Below are positions 51,466 to 59,713 of a stretch of 64,000 nt of DNA, one piece after another. The DNA is from 55-13 sp964501275 (GTDB lineage: Bacteria > Armatimonadota > Fimbriimonadia > Fimbriimonadales > Fimbriimonadaceae), in assembly GCA_964501275.1 (NCBI GenBank), contig CAZCSP010000007.1, positions 89,966-153,965 on the forward strand, read 5' to 3'. Below the pieces are notes generated by a model. That model had not been told where the DNA came from. It made no database searches and saw nothing but the letters and a program-made list of their open reading frames with translations. Position 1 is the first letter of the stretch; each line of letters begins with the position of its first letter. The translations under genes were made by a program, and so were the position numbers.

Positions 51466-53730
51466 ATGCCACAATGTCCCCCAAGGATGGGAGAACGGGT
51501 TAAGTACTGGGAAGTCAACTACGGCGATGGGGAGTGGCTGGAGATCGCGGTTCCTCATGGCTGGCGACAGGATGTGGACGTCCGGTGGGAGGGACCGGCT
51601 GTCTACCGCGCCACCATCGACGTCCCCCGCAAGCCCTCGGTCCTCTGGTTTGAGGGCGTCAGCTATGAGGCCGTAGTCTCCCTCAATGGTAAGGAGGTCC
51701 TCATCCATCGCGGCATCTGGGACGCCTTTGAAGTCCCTCTGAACGGCTATCGCGGCAAGGTGGAAGTATTAGTAGCCGTTACTAAGAATGGCGGTGAGCG
51801 ATTCCCGGTAAGAGATGTCGCAAGCGGATTCCTTCCCTATGTCTATCACACCTTTGGCGGGATTTGGGGAGAAGTCGTTTTGAGGGCGGCGGGAGGGCGG
51901 AGGGACGAACCGCCCCCTACCAGAGTCTCCGTCTACGACTCCCAAATCTACGTGGACGATAAGCCGTTCTACATTCGGGGCCTGCTCCACTGGGGATGGT
52001 ATCCCGAGCTTGGTCACCACAACGCCTCCGAAGACGTGATCCGTCGCGAGGTTCGTGAGGCCAAGGCGATGGGGTTCAACCTCGTCAAATTTTGCCTCTG
52101 GATTCCGCCCCACAAGTATCTGGACATCCTGAAAGAGGAGGGAATGGAGGCGTGGATCGAGCTTCCGCTGTGGGACCCCTCCGCCGACCCCGCCAAGCTG
52201 GAAGAAATCGGGCGGGAGATCGAGCGGATGGTCCGCCAATACCGCCATCACGACAACGTGATCGTCTGGACCGTCGGCTGTGAACTAAGCCAAGCCACTC
52301 CCGCCGATTACCGCGAGTACATGGTCAACCTCGTAAAGAATCTGACCGGCTGCCCTTTGGTCAAAGACAACTCCGGCGGAGCCGAGATGTATGGCGGCGA
52401 CCTGCGTGAGTTCGGCACATTCTACGACTACCATCCCTACTGCGACACCCAGTTCTATCCCCCCGTTCTGGATTCCCTATTGCCCGGACCGCGCGGCAAA
52501 GAGCCGATCCTGTTGGGCGAGTTCAACGACATCGACATCCACCGAGACTTGGCCCGCATCCACGAGGAGATGCCCTATTGGACCAGCCGCACCCGCGAAC
52601 TGAACGACCAAGGAGTCAGATGGCAACACGACCTCCCCCATTTCCTCCCTGACCACCCGATGGCTAACGGCGACGAGTATGAACGCCATGAGCGAGTGAT
52701 GGAGTCCTCACGACGGAAATCTTTGTTCATGCGCAAGTCGATCCACGAGTGGGTTCGGTCGCGCGACCCCATCTCTGGCTACGCCATCACCGGCTGGCGA
52801 GACACCCCGATCTCCATGTCCGGCTTCTTCGACGACTGGGACCGCCCCCGCTTCACCCCCCAAGAGTGCCTCCCCTGGAATGGCGAAAACGTCCTCTTCC
52901 TCATCCCCACCCGCCGCCCCCCCTGGGTCGATGGAGGCAACCGCCCCGGTTGGCTGGACCCCCATAACCACTTTGTGGGACAAATCTTCTTTAAGGTAGG
53001 AGTCCACTCCGAGTCGGGCCTGGAAAGCGGCCTGACCTGGCGCATTACCAACTCGGAAAACCAAACCGTGATAAGGGGAGCCGAAGATACAGTCGCCGCC
53101 GATCCCCTCACCTCCACCCAAGTCGCCCAAATCTCCTGGCAATGCGACCAACCAGGGCGATATGAGCTTCACACCGAGTTCGGAAGCGCGCAAAACTCGT
53201 GGACATTCTGGGTAGAGCCCGAGCCCGACTTGGCCCCTTGGCGGTTCGATGACCCCCATCGCCTGATCGGAGCCGCCGAGCCGGGCGACGGCGAGACCAG
53301 GGTTCTCGCCGGACACATCGAAGGCCTCTCCGACACACTGGAGACCGGCGGCAAAACCATCGTCCTCCTCAACACCATCGGAACCAAGGCCATGCCCTTC
53401 TGGCGAGAGGCCGCCTACGACTTCGCTCCAAACGCCCCCTTCAAAGACCAGTGGGAGCGCCTCCTCGCCGTCTCCGGGGATGTCGCCATCGACCCCGCTT
53501 TTCTTGCGGAGAATCTGCCAACCGGAGCCAAGGTCGAAATCCTGATGAGCCGAATCGACGTAAGGACTTACCAAGAGTCGCCGGTAGTGGTGAAAGTCGT
53601 CGGCGCCAAAGGCGCGGCGATTCTCACCACCCTGCGACCCTACGGCGGACTCGGCATCCAACCTCGAGGCTTGGCCAAAAATGCCGCCGGATGCGCTCTA
53701 TTGACTTTGATGTCCGACCTGATGCCATGA
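51466..53730 (+). CDS. Glycoside hydrolase family 2-like protein
   Basis: A 754-residue protein from the ATG at 51466 (51487 is possible). The N-terminal jelly-roll domain (about 10-140: VYRATIDVPRKPSVLWFEGV, GFLPYVYHTFGGIWGEVVL) is the GH2 sugar-binding type. The TIM barrel (about 150-430) has YVDDKPFYIRGLLHWGWYP, a probable acid/base Glu273 in TVGCELSQ (usual NE replaced by CE) and a nucleophile Glu352 in LLGEFNDID. A C-terminal beta region follows. No signal peptide at this start. The substrate is unknown. The next gene overlaps by 4 bp. Confidence 0.82.
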   Translation: MPQCPPRMGERVKYWEVNYGDGEWLEIAVPHGWRQDVDVRWEGPAVYRATIDVPRKPSVLWFEGVSYEAVVSLNGKEVLIHRGIWDAFEVPLNGYRGKVEVLVAVTKNGGERFPVRDVASGFLPYVYHTFGGIWGEVVLRAAGGRRDEPPPTRVSVYDSQIYVDDKPFYIRGLLHWGWYPELGHHNASEDVIRREVREAKAMGFNLVKFCLWIPPHKYLDILKEEGMEAWIELPLWDPSADPAKLEEIGREIERMVRQYRHHDNVIVWTVGCELSQATPADYREYMVNLVKNLTGCPLVKDNSGGAEMYGGDLREFGTFYDYHPYCDTQFYPPVLDSLLPGPRGKEPILLGEFNDIDIHRDLARIHEEMPYWTSRTRELNDQGVRWQHDLPHFLPDHPMANGDEYERHERVMESSRRKSLFMRKSIHEWVRSRDPISGYAITGWRDTPISMSGFFDDWDRPRFTPQECLPWNGENVLFLIPTRRPPWVDGGNRPGWLDPHNHFVGQIFFKVGVHSESGLESGLTWRITNSENQTVIRGAEDTVAADPLTSTQVAQISWQCDQPGRYELHTEFGSAQNSWTFWVEPEPDLAPWRFDDPHRLIGAAEPGDGETRVLAGHIEGLSDTLETGGKTIVLLNTIGTKAMPFWREAAYDFAPNAPFKDQWERLLAVSGDVAIDPAFLAENLPTGAKVEILMSRIDVRTYQESPVVVKVVGAKGAAILTTLRPYGGLGIQPRGLAKNAAGCALLTLMSDLMP

Positions 53731-54593
53731 CCCGCCGACACTTCCTCCTCGCCGCCTCGACCCTGGCCATCGCGCCCCGGTTCGCCTTGGCCCAAAAGGA
53801 GGATTTCTTCACTGGCAAAGAGGTCTTTGCGTCAATCATAGAGAAAGCGCGGGCCAACAACTGGGCCAAGCTTCCGATGGGCGACTTGGTCGGGCAAGTG
53901 GCCAAGGAGTTTCTGGGTACTCCCTACGTCGGCTTCACCTTCGAAATCTTCGACGACCGCGAAGTCTGCGTCATCAACCTCAACGGCCTCGACTGCGCGA
54001 CCTTCTACGAAGCCTCCCTCGCCATCGCCCGTACCATCAAAGTTGGCCGCCTGACCGAAGCCGAATTCCAGAAGCAGACCCAGCGAATCCGGTATCGCGG
54101 CGGCAGGCTGAACGGCTACATCAGCCGCCTCCACTACGCCATCGACTACTTCCACGACAACGAGGTCAAGGGCATCGTCCACATCGTCTCGCAGGATCTG
54201 CCCGGTGCGGAGATCTATTCCAAAAAGCTGTCCTTCATGACGAAAAACTCGGACCGCTATCGCCAACTAAAAGCCAACCCCACCCTGGTCCCCCTGATCA
54301 CCAAGACCGAGGAAGACGTCAACGCCCGAAGGAACTTCTACGTCCCCAAAGAGAAAGTCGCCGACATCGAAATCCTCCTCAAAACCGGCGATCTCATCGG
54401 CCTCACCACCACCACCGAAGGCCTCGACGTCTCCCACACCGGCATCTGCTACCGAGACGAAAGCGACACCCTCCGCTTCATGCACGCCTCGTCGGTAAGA
54501 AAAGAGGTCATCCTAGACGGCCGCCTCTCCGACTACCTAGCCAAAGCCAAAATCAACACCGGAATCATCGTCGCCAGACCGCTGGAGTTGTGA
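53727..54593 (+). CDS. DUF1460 family amidase-like protein with Tat signal
   Basis: A 288-residue protein. The ATG at 53727 overlaps the glycosidase stop (ATGA). The N-terminus TRRHFLLAASTLAIAPRFALA is a twin-arginine-type signal. The DUF1460 domain, an NlpC/P60-like fold described as N-acetylmuramoyl-L-alanine amidase-like, shows Cys90 in LNGLDCATFYEASLA and a His in SHTGICYR. The pairing with a glycosidase suggests degradation of a glycan or glycopeptide in the envelope; this is inference. Confidence 0.85.
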   Translation: MTRRHFLLAASTLAIAPRFALAQKEDFFTGKEVFASIIEKARANNWAKLPMGDLVGQVAKEFLGTPYVGFTFEIFDDREVCVINLNGLDCATFYEASLAIARTIKVGRLTEAEFQKQTQRIRYRGGRLNGYISRLHYAIDYFHDNEVKGIVHIVSQDLPGAEIYSKKLSFMTKNSDRYRQLKANPTLVPLITKTEEDVNARRNFYVPKEKVADIEILLKTGDLIGLTTTTEGLDVSHTGICYRDESDTLRFMHASSVRKEVILDGRLSDYLAKAKINTGIIVARPLEL

Positions 54594-54604
54594 CGTGAAC
54601 CCTT

Positions 54605-54634
54605 GTAGACCCTGGATGGTTCGTGCCAGGGCGG
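54605..54634 (+). repeat. Repeat family B, copy 1
   Basis: GTAGACCCTGGATGG then TTCGTGCCAGGGCGG: CCCTGG pairs with CCAGGG around ATGGTTCGTG. A looser tail (GCCGGAAAACGGAAATCG) follows. Repeat A copy 4 begins 30 bp on. Other copies: 57025 and 58609. Confidence 0.7.
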
Positions 54635-54663
54635 AAGCCGGAAAACGGAAATCGCGACAACCT

Positions 54664-54692
54664 GTAGGCGGCGGATGCATTGTGCCGCCGTC
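54664..54692 (+). repeat. Repeat family A, copy 4 (consensus)
   Basis: GTAGGCGGCGGATGCATT then GTGCCGCCGTC, identical to copy 2 on the other strand. Intergenic, between the DUF1460 gene and a tiny minus-strand gene. Confidence 0.75.
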
Positions 54693-54795
54693 AGAGCCGA
54701 ACGCTTGCACAAGAGCTCCCCTTCCTCACCCAAAGGTTGGAGAAGAAGGGGTTTGAACTCGTAGCAGAAACAAGTCCGGTATCACGCCAACAGGA

Positions 54796-54909
54796 CTAGC
54801 GAACGAAGATGCAGAGGAGGAGAAGGCTGAACAGCGCCGCCATCAGGAACAACGTCCAGCCAGCAGCGGCGGCAAACTTCCAACACTCCACTTCTTGACG
54901 TTTCTTCAT
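54796..54909 (-). CDS. Tiny single-pass membrane protein
   Basis: 37 residues: basic start MKKRQEVECWKF, then one membrane helix (AAAAGWTLFLMAALFSLLLLCIFV) and a final Arg. On the minus strand TAATCT lies 7 nt before the ATG, matching the leaderless layout of other genes here. Function unknown; it is too short for most gene callers. Confidence 0.5.
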   Translation of the reverse strand: MKKRQEVECWKFAAAAGWTLFLMAALFSLLLLCIFVR

Positions 54910-54950
54910 GACCGCTAGATTATGCTCCGGATCGTGCTGCCTTCCAAACT

Positions 54951-56408
54951 CTAAACCCCAAACTCCAAACTCCGCTTAGCCCCCTCCTTATCCCCCGGCG
55001 CCAACTCCCCCTCCAACACCCGCTCTGTCAAAAAGTGCTTCCACTTCCCCACTTCCGGACCCGGCTCCAGGTGCAGGAACGCCATGATCTCCTCGCCCGT
55101 CAAAGGCGACTGCAAAACCTCCCGAGGCGTCTCCTGCTGAACCTCCCGCAGACGCGCCCGAATCGGCTCCAAATCCAGCTTTCGCACCCCCGGAGCCAAG
55201 GAGCTGGCATCCGCCTCTACCAGCCACAGCAGGTAATCCACCCATTCGCCTAGGTCTCGCAACAGCCGACGCGCCGCCGTCTTCGTGAACTGCGTCCCAC
55301 TTCCCAGGCGCATATGGTGTCGGACCAAGAGCGCCACCGGCTCGATGTCCCGCTCCGCCAGCTTCCACCGCCGCAAAATCCGCCGAGTCATCTCCGCCCC
55401 CACCTCGTCATGCCCAAAAAACCGAGTCCGCCCCTCCGCATCCACCATCCGCGTCCGAGGCTTGCCGACATCGTGGAACAGAGCGGAAAGGATGAGGGGT
55501 AGGGAGGGCGTTGGGCCTTGGGTGTTGGGCGTTCGGTGTTGGGTGCCAGGGGGTTGAGGAGAGTGCGATAGGTCCCCCTCGTTCCCCGAATGCCCACCCC
55601 CCAACACCGAACGCCCAACCACCCACAAATTCTCCACCACCAACAGCGTGTGCCGCCAAACATCCAGGTGGTGGAAATGCCCCTGCTCCACCCCGACCAT
55701 CGCCTCGAACTCCGGCGCAATCACGTCGGTCAGGCGCAAATCCAAGATGTCCTGCAAAGCGGCGGGCGCGGTCGGACGGGCGAGGATTTTCAGAAGTTCG
55801 TCCCGAATCCGCTCATAGCTGACGATAAACAGCCGCTCCCGAGTCTCATAGATCGCCTCATACAGCCCCGGCGCAGGCTCAAACCCTAGTTGCCACCGAA
55901 ACCGCACCGCCCGCAGCATCCGCAACGGATCGTCATGGAAGGTCGCCGCTGGGTCCAGAGGCGTTCGCAAAACCTTCGCCTCCATATCCGCCAACCCCAC
56001 CCCCAACGGATCCCGCAACGCCCCGGAATCCAAGTCCCGCATCAGGGTGTTTACGGTGAAATCGCGCCGCTGGGCATCCTCCAGGTAGGTCGCCGGCTCC
56101 ACGTCCGGCTTGCGACTCTCCTCCGAGTAACTCTCCTTGCGCGCCGTCACCAACTCGATCGCCACCCCCTGCACCCGCACCATCGCCGTGCCGAAGCGCG
56201 GATAAGTCACCGGTGCAATATCGCTCACCCGCTTCTCCCAAAGAAGCTCGGCCAATTCCGGCGCGCTCTGGCGGGTCACCAGGTCGAAGTCGTTCTTGGG
56301 CGGCAACCCCAGCAACTCATCCCGGACCGCCCCCCCCACCAAAAAAAGATCGCCCTGGAAAGCCGTGCCACGAACGGCGTCTCGAATGGCTTCCAAGGCG
56401 GCATGCAT
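54951..56408 (-). CDS. cca: CCA-adding enzyme / poly(A) polymerase family with HD domain
   Basis: tRNA nucleotidyltransferase family, 485 residues. Head: LVGGAVRDELLGLPPKNDFDLVTR (GG and DxD motifs) and RRDFTVNTLMRDL, DDPLRMLRAVRFRWQLGF, YERIRDELLKIL. The HD domain is split: HHLDVWRHTLLVVENLW at 246-262 and ILSALFHDVGKPRTR at 306-320. Between them, residues about 263-304 are encoded by a word-hairpin (55497-55622). That stretch is low-complexity (Gly/Ser/Pro/Thr) and probably a surface loop. The HD part may have phosphodiesterase activity. RBS GAAGGA precedes the ATG. Confidence 0.92.
   Translation of the reverse strand: MHAALEAIRDAVRGTAFQGDLFLVGGAVRDELLGLPPKNDFDLVTRQSAPELAELLWEKRVSDIAPVTYPRFGTAMVRVQGVAIELVTARKESYSEESRKPDVEPATYLEDAQRRDFTVNTLMRDLDSGALRDPLGVGLADMEAKVLRTPLDPAATFHDDPLRMLRAVRFRWQLGFEPAPGLYEAIYETRERLFIVSYERIRDELLKILARPTAPAALQDILDLRLTDVIAPEFEAMVGVEQGHFHHLDVWRHTLLVVENLWVVGRSVLGGGHSGNEGDLSHSPQPPGTQHRTPNTQGPTPSLPLILSALFHDVGKPRTRMVDAEGRTRFFGHDEVGAEMTRRILRRWKLAERDIEPVALLVRHHMRLGSGTQFTKTAARRLLRDLGEWVDYLLWLVEADASSLAPGVRKLDLEPIRARLREVQQETPREVLQSPLTGEEIMAFLHLEPGPEVGKWKHFLTERVLEGELAPGDKEGAKRSLEFGV
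55497..55622. repeat. Word-hairpin inserted in frame in the CCA enzyme gene
   Basis: 126 bp, divisible by three. The plus-strand left arm has GGGCGTTGGGCCTTGGG, TGTTGGGCGTTCGGTG and TTGGGTGCCAGGGGG; the right arm has CCCCCAACACCGAACGCCC. The words GTTGGGCGTTCGGTGTTGGG on the left have an almost exact complement on the right (about 20 bp). Elsewhere in the window this repeat class is intergenic. Read on the minus strand it is open throughout and interrupts the HD domain between its conserved motifs. Confidence 0.8.
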
Positions 56409-56416
56409 CCTTCTAT

Positions 56417-56508
56417 TTTAGAGTGCGGCGATTTATCGCCGCTTTCACCTGCCCGATTTATCGGGCTGAGCGAGGATTGAAAGCGGCGATAAATCGCCGC
56501 ACTCTAAA
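56417..56508. repeat. 31 bp perfect inverted repeat of ATTTAT-core palindromes
   Basis: The left arm (56417-56447) starts TTTAGAGTGCGGCGATTTA; the right arm (56478-56508) is its exact reverse complement. Each arm contains GCGGCGATTTATCGCCGC. Between them is GCCCGATTTATCGGGC. The order GCCGCTTTCACCTGCCCG matches the 110 bp units at 34672-34920. Located in front of the CCA enzyme gene. Confidence 0.8.
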
Positions 56509-56515
56509 GAATCTC

Positions 56516-56571
56516 CGACTCCCCAAACCTAAAACCAAAAACCAAAAACCGAGAACCTAAAACCGAAAACC
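56516..56571. repeat. CCTAAAACC / CCAAAAACC word run
   Basis: A degenerate tandem run: CCCCAAACCTAAAACC, AAAAACCAAAAACC, GAGAACCTAAAACCG. A similar single-arm run is at 58740-58778. Both precede or follow genes without a visible complementary arm. Confidence 0.55.
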
Positions 56572-56958
56572 CTAATGCCGCGTCTCCACCGGCTCGCTCA
56601 GCAGCACCGCATATCCATCGGGGTCCGCCACCAGGAAGGTCCGCTCCCCGATGTTCGCCATATCCAACTCTCGTAAAACCGTCACCGACTTCATCTTCAG
56701 AGTCCGCGCCACCTCGGGCAGATTCCGAACCTGGAACTTGATCACCAGCCCGCCGCTCCGCTCAAAGGAGGGGTCCTGCTCGTGCCGGGGCTGCTGCAAA
56801 AGCAGGATTTCAGTTTGCCCGGTGGTGAGATAGGCCAACCGGTGCCCATCCACCGACTGCTGCGCACGAACCGGCAGGTCCAGAAGGTGGTGATAGAAGG
56901 CAAGCGAACGCTCGATATCCTCGACATCCAAGATCAGATTGGAAAAAACATTTGCCAT
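56572..56958 (-). CDS. VOC-superfamily (glyoxalase-like) protein
   Basis: A 128-residue vicinal-oxygen-chelate protein from the ATG at 56958: VFSNLILDVEDIERSLAFYHHLLDLPVRAQ, LAYLTTGQTEILLLQQP, GGLVIKFQVRNLPEVARTL and RTFLVADPDGYAVLLSEPV. The metal ligand positions are not all obvious, so it may be a lyase, dioxygenase or binding protein. An in-frame start at 56991 would add 11 residues. Confidence 0.85.
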   Translation of the reverse strand: MANVFSNLILDVEDIERSLAFYHHLLDLPVRAQQSVDGHRLAYLTTGQTEILLLQQPRHEQDPSFERSGGLVIKFQVRNLPEVARTLKMKSVTVLRELDMANIGERTFLVADPDGYAVLLSEPVETRH

Positions 56959-57024
56959 CGGATTTGCCTCCACCCCGGATATTCGACGCACCCCGCCGAT
57001 TTCCTGCTAGCTCCGCCAAATCCC

Positions 57025-57054
57025 GTAGACCCTGGATGGTTCGTGCCAGGGCGG
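57025..57054 (+). repeat. Repeat family B, copy 2
   Basis: GTAGACCCTGGATGG then TTCGTGCCAGGGCGG, identical to copy 1 over 30 bp, with a similar trailing GCCGCGAGTTCGGAAACCG. Confidence 0.7.
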
Positions 57055-57141
57055 TTGCCGCGAGTTCGGAAACCGAAGCACCATAAAGCCGCAATGCCCC
57101 AACACCGCAATGCCGAAACGCCATCAAGTCATAATGAACCC

Positions 57142-57855
57142 ATGGCATCCCCCGACTTGCGCCGCCTCTGGAAGCTCCATCAGATCGACGCCGCCATCCA
57201 AGGAATCCGCAATCGAGCCGCCAGCCTGGATGTAGGCAAGAAGACCGCAGCTGAGATCGAATCCCTCTCCAAGCAGCTTACCGACCACCCCTACAGAAAA
57301 CTCCACGCCGAGCAGCAAGACCTGGAGCTGAGGCAGAAATCGATCGACGACAAGATCGAGAAGTTCAATCGCGACCTCTACAGCGGCAAGATCGTCAACC
57401 CTCGCGAAGTGGAGAACATTCAAAAAGAGATCGCCATCCTCACCAAGCAGAAGGGCGAGATCGACGAGAAGCTCCTGGAAATCTGGGACCAGCTCCCTCC
57501 TTTAAAAGAGGAAGCCGACCGGATCGAGAAAGCAATCGCAACCAGGAAGACCGACCTGATCGAGACTCAAAAGAAAGCCCAGATATCCAAGATTCAGCTA
57601 GAGACCGATTTCAAGAAGCTCTCCGCCGAACGCCCCCTGGTCGCCAAAGACCAAAACCCCACCCTCCTCGCAAAGTACGAGTCCCTGCGCAAGAACCACC
57701 AAGGCATCGGCATGGCGGAAGTCGTCAAAAAGAGACAATGCGAAGCCTGCGGAACTTTGCTCCCCGAGCGAACCTTACAGGGGCTGCTGGACGACAGAAC
57801 AATGTCATGCGAAACGTGCCACCGGCTGCTTTACTTCACAGAGGGCATTGTTTGA
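57142..57855 (+). CDS. Coiled-coil protein with C4 zinc ribbon (DUF164-like)
   Basis: A 237-residue protein. Residues about 5-175 form a long antiparallel coiled coil (KLHQIDAAIQGIRNRAASLD; NPREVENIQKEIAILTKQKGEIDEKLLEIWDQL). The C-terminal zinc ribbon is KRQCEACGTLLPERTLQGL...SCETCHRLLYF with two CxxC pairs. Family members are widespread, with a proposed nucleic-acid or ribosome-linked role that is not settled. CATAAT lies 6 nt before the ATG, so the message may be leaderless. Its stop overlaps the next start (TTGA). Confidence 0.85.
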   Translation: MASPDLRRLWKLHQIDAAIQGIRNRAASLDVGKKTAAEIESLSKQLTDHPYRKLHAEQQDLELRQKSIDDKIEKFNRDLYSGKIVNPREVENIQKEIAILTKQKGEIDEKLLEIWDQLPPLKEEADRIEKAIATRKTDLIETQKKAQISKIQLETDFKKLSAERPLVAKDQNPTLLAKYESLRKNHQGIGMAEVVKKRQCEACGTLLPERTLQGLLDDRTMSCETCHRLLYFTEGIV

Positions 57856-58583
57856 AAAAGCTTCTCCTCCTGCTCGTCGCAGTGGTGATCACCGGTAGCT
57901 GCGCCAAATTCCCCAGCAGTGGAGTTCCCGGAGGCAACACCCAAGTCCGCTTCCGCATGACCGTAGCCGGCCGCATCAAGCCCGGTTACATCTACGTAGT
58001 GGCGATTCGGTGGTCAAAGAACATCAATCCGGTCGACCCAAATCGAGGCCCCTGGCCAGTCATCACCTCCCCGTGGGGCAATGGCATGGTGGCGGGCAGA
58101 GCCAATGTTTATGTGAAGTGGGACACTTTTCAATCTCCTGAGTACCAGGCGTGGGAATTCACCGATGCAATTCCTGACGACGAGTTCCCAGGTTCGGGGC
58201 CTTATATGACGCAATCCCAATTCAAAGGTATTCCCCTTAACACCCTCGACGTTACCGAAAACGGCCGCACCCTCGACTTCACCCTCGACATGAGCCAGAT
58301 TGCGGAGAATCCAAGCGACATTCCTTTGATTCGAGTTCTTCAAGTGAACTTCCTCACCATGGACCGCGTCCCCCAAGACCCCGACAGCGGCTCCAAAATC
58401 TGGGACGGGCTAGGCCTCAACAGCTCGGTCTTTGACGCCAACAACTTTATCCAGTTCTCGGTAGATGCCTCCAACACCTATAACAACTCCTCCGGCCCGT
58501 TCCAGGGTCGCGAACAAACCGGAGACACCCCCGACCCCGACTTGGACATCGTAGACTGGTCGGTCCAAGTCATCAGACCGTAG
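57852..58583 (+). CDS. Hypothetical lipoprotein
   Basis: A 243-residue protein, TTG start overlapping the zinc-ribbon stop by 4 bp. The signal KKLLLLLVAVVITGSC ends in a lipobox, with the Cys at residue 17. The mature part is beta-rich with aromatic strands (GYIYVVAIRWSKN; NVYVKWDTFQSPEYQAWEF; IQFSVDASNTY). No family recognised. It would be processed by LspA and face the periplasm or outer surface. Confidence 0.75.
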   Translation: MKKLLLLLVAVVITGSCAKFPSSGVPGGNTQVRFRMTVAGRIKPGYIYVVAIRWSKNINPVDPNRGPWPVITSPWGNGMVAGRANVYVKWDTFQSPEYQAWEFTDAIPDDEFPGSGPYMTQSQFKGIPLNTLDVTENGRTLDFTLDMSQIAENPSDIPLIRVLQVNFLTMDRVPQDPDSGSKIWDGLGLNSSVFDANNFIQFSVDASNTYNNSSGPFQGREQTGDTPDPDLDIVDWSVQVIRP

Positions 58584-58608
58584 GGGCGGAAACCGGATCC
58601 GGAGACCT

Positions 58609-58638
58609 GTAGCCTCTGGATGGTTCGTGCCAAGGCAA
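58609..58638 (+). repeat. Repeat family B, copy 3 (diverged)
   Basis: GTAGCCTCTGGATGG then TTCGTGCCAAGGCAAG; the loop ATGGTTCGTG is intact while both stem arms changed. Trailing GCCGAAAGCTAGAAATCGG resembles copy 1. Confidence 0.6.
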
Positions 58639-58786
58639 GAGCCGAAAGCTAGAAATCGGAGCTACTAGCTGCCTCTGAGATCGTGGGCGGGCGGCCGGCT
58701 TCGTTGTGCCTCGGTGCCGTTGTGGTTCAATCATCTCTGGCCCCAAACCTAAAACCCAAAACCAAAAAACCTAAAACCCTCCCCCC

Positions 58787-59713
58787 ATGCCCCAAACCTC
58801 CGTCCTCCTCACATGCTACAACCACCTCCGCTACCTCCCCCAGGCAGTGGATGGCATCTTGGGGCAGACCAACCAGGACCTAGAAATCCTCGCCCTCGAC
58901 GACGGCTCCAAGGACGGCTCCCGCGAATGGCTCAAAGAACGCGAGGCCGAAGGCAAACTCCGCTGCATCTTCAACGAGAAGAACCTCGGCACCTATGCCA
59001 CCCTCAACGTCGGCCTCCAAGAAGCCAAAGGCGAGTACATCGCCATCCTCAACGACGACGACCTCTGGGCCGCCGACAAACTGCAAAGACAAACAGAGAT
59101 GCTGAAGGCCAACCCCAAGATCGGCCTCGTCCACACCGGAGGCTGGTTCATCGGGGAGGATGGGAACCGCCTCGCCGACCCCGCCCCCCTCGGCTTCACC
59201 TACCCCTCCACCCCCACCGGCGACGTCCTCGCCCTCGAAATCCTCTACAACCACATCATCACCAGCTCCGTCCTGATCCGCCGGGAATGCTTCGACGCCT
59301 GCGGCCCCTTCGACCCCAGCTTCTTCGGTTCCGGAGACTGGCAGATGTGGCTCCGAATCGCCCAGAAATACCAGGTCGGATACGTGGACGAACCCCTCAC
59401 CTTCTACCGAGTCCACGGCCAAAACGCCAGCCACCAAAAGGAGCGAATCAACGAGGACGACGCCCGGATTCGCGAGTGGATCACCACCTGGCAACCCCAA
59501 TTCGCCAACCGCATGGCCGCCGAGCCCGACCTGAAAGCCGCCTTCGCCCACAACTGGGCCTGCCTGGGCACCGAACGAACCTGGGCGGGCAACCCATCGG
59601 CAGGCCGCCAAGCCTACGCCCAAGCCCTCCGCATGAACCCAACCCGCCCCCAGACCTACCTCCGCTGGCTCGCCACGTTCCTCTCCAAAAAGGCGTTTAG
59701 AAAACTGTCGTGA
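58787..59713 (+). CDS. Family 2 glycosyltransferase
   Basis: A 308-residue GT-A fold enzyme: TSVLLTCYNHLRYLPQAVDGIL, ILALDDGSKDGSREWL, EKNLGTYATLNVGLQEAKGEYIAILNDDDLW (DxD-type metal site) and GSGDWQMWLRIAQKYQVGYVDEPLTFYRVHG. The C-terminal 60 residues look TPR-like. Donor and acceptor are unknown; surface glycan synthesis is likely. Its last codons overlap the desulfurase start by 4 bp (GTGA). Confidence 0.92.
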   Translation: MPQTSVLLTCYNHLRYLPQAVDGILGQTNQDLEILALDDGSKDGSREWLKEREAEGKLRCIFNEKNLGTYATLNVGLQEAKGEYIAILNDDDLWAADKLQRQTEMLKANPKIGLVHTGGWFIGEDGNRLADPAPLGFTYPSTPTGDVLALEILYNHIITSSVLIRRECFDACGPFDPSFFGSGDWQMWLRIAQKYQVGYVDEPLTFYRVHGQNASHQKERINEDDARIREWITTWQPQFANRMAAEPDLKAAFAHNWACLGTERTWAGNPSAGRQAYAQALRMNPTRPQTYLRWLATFLSKKAFRKLS

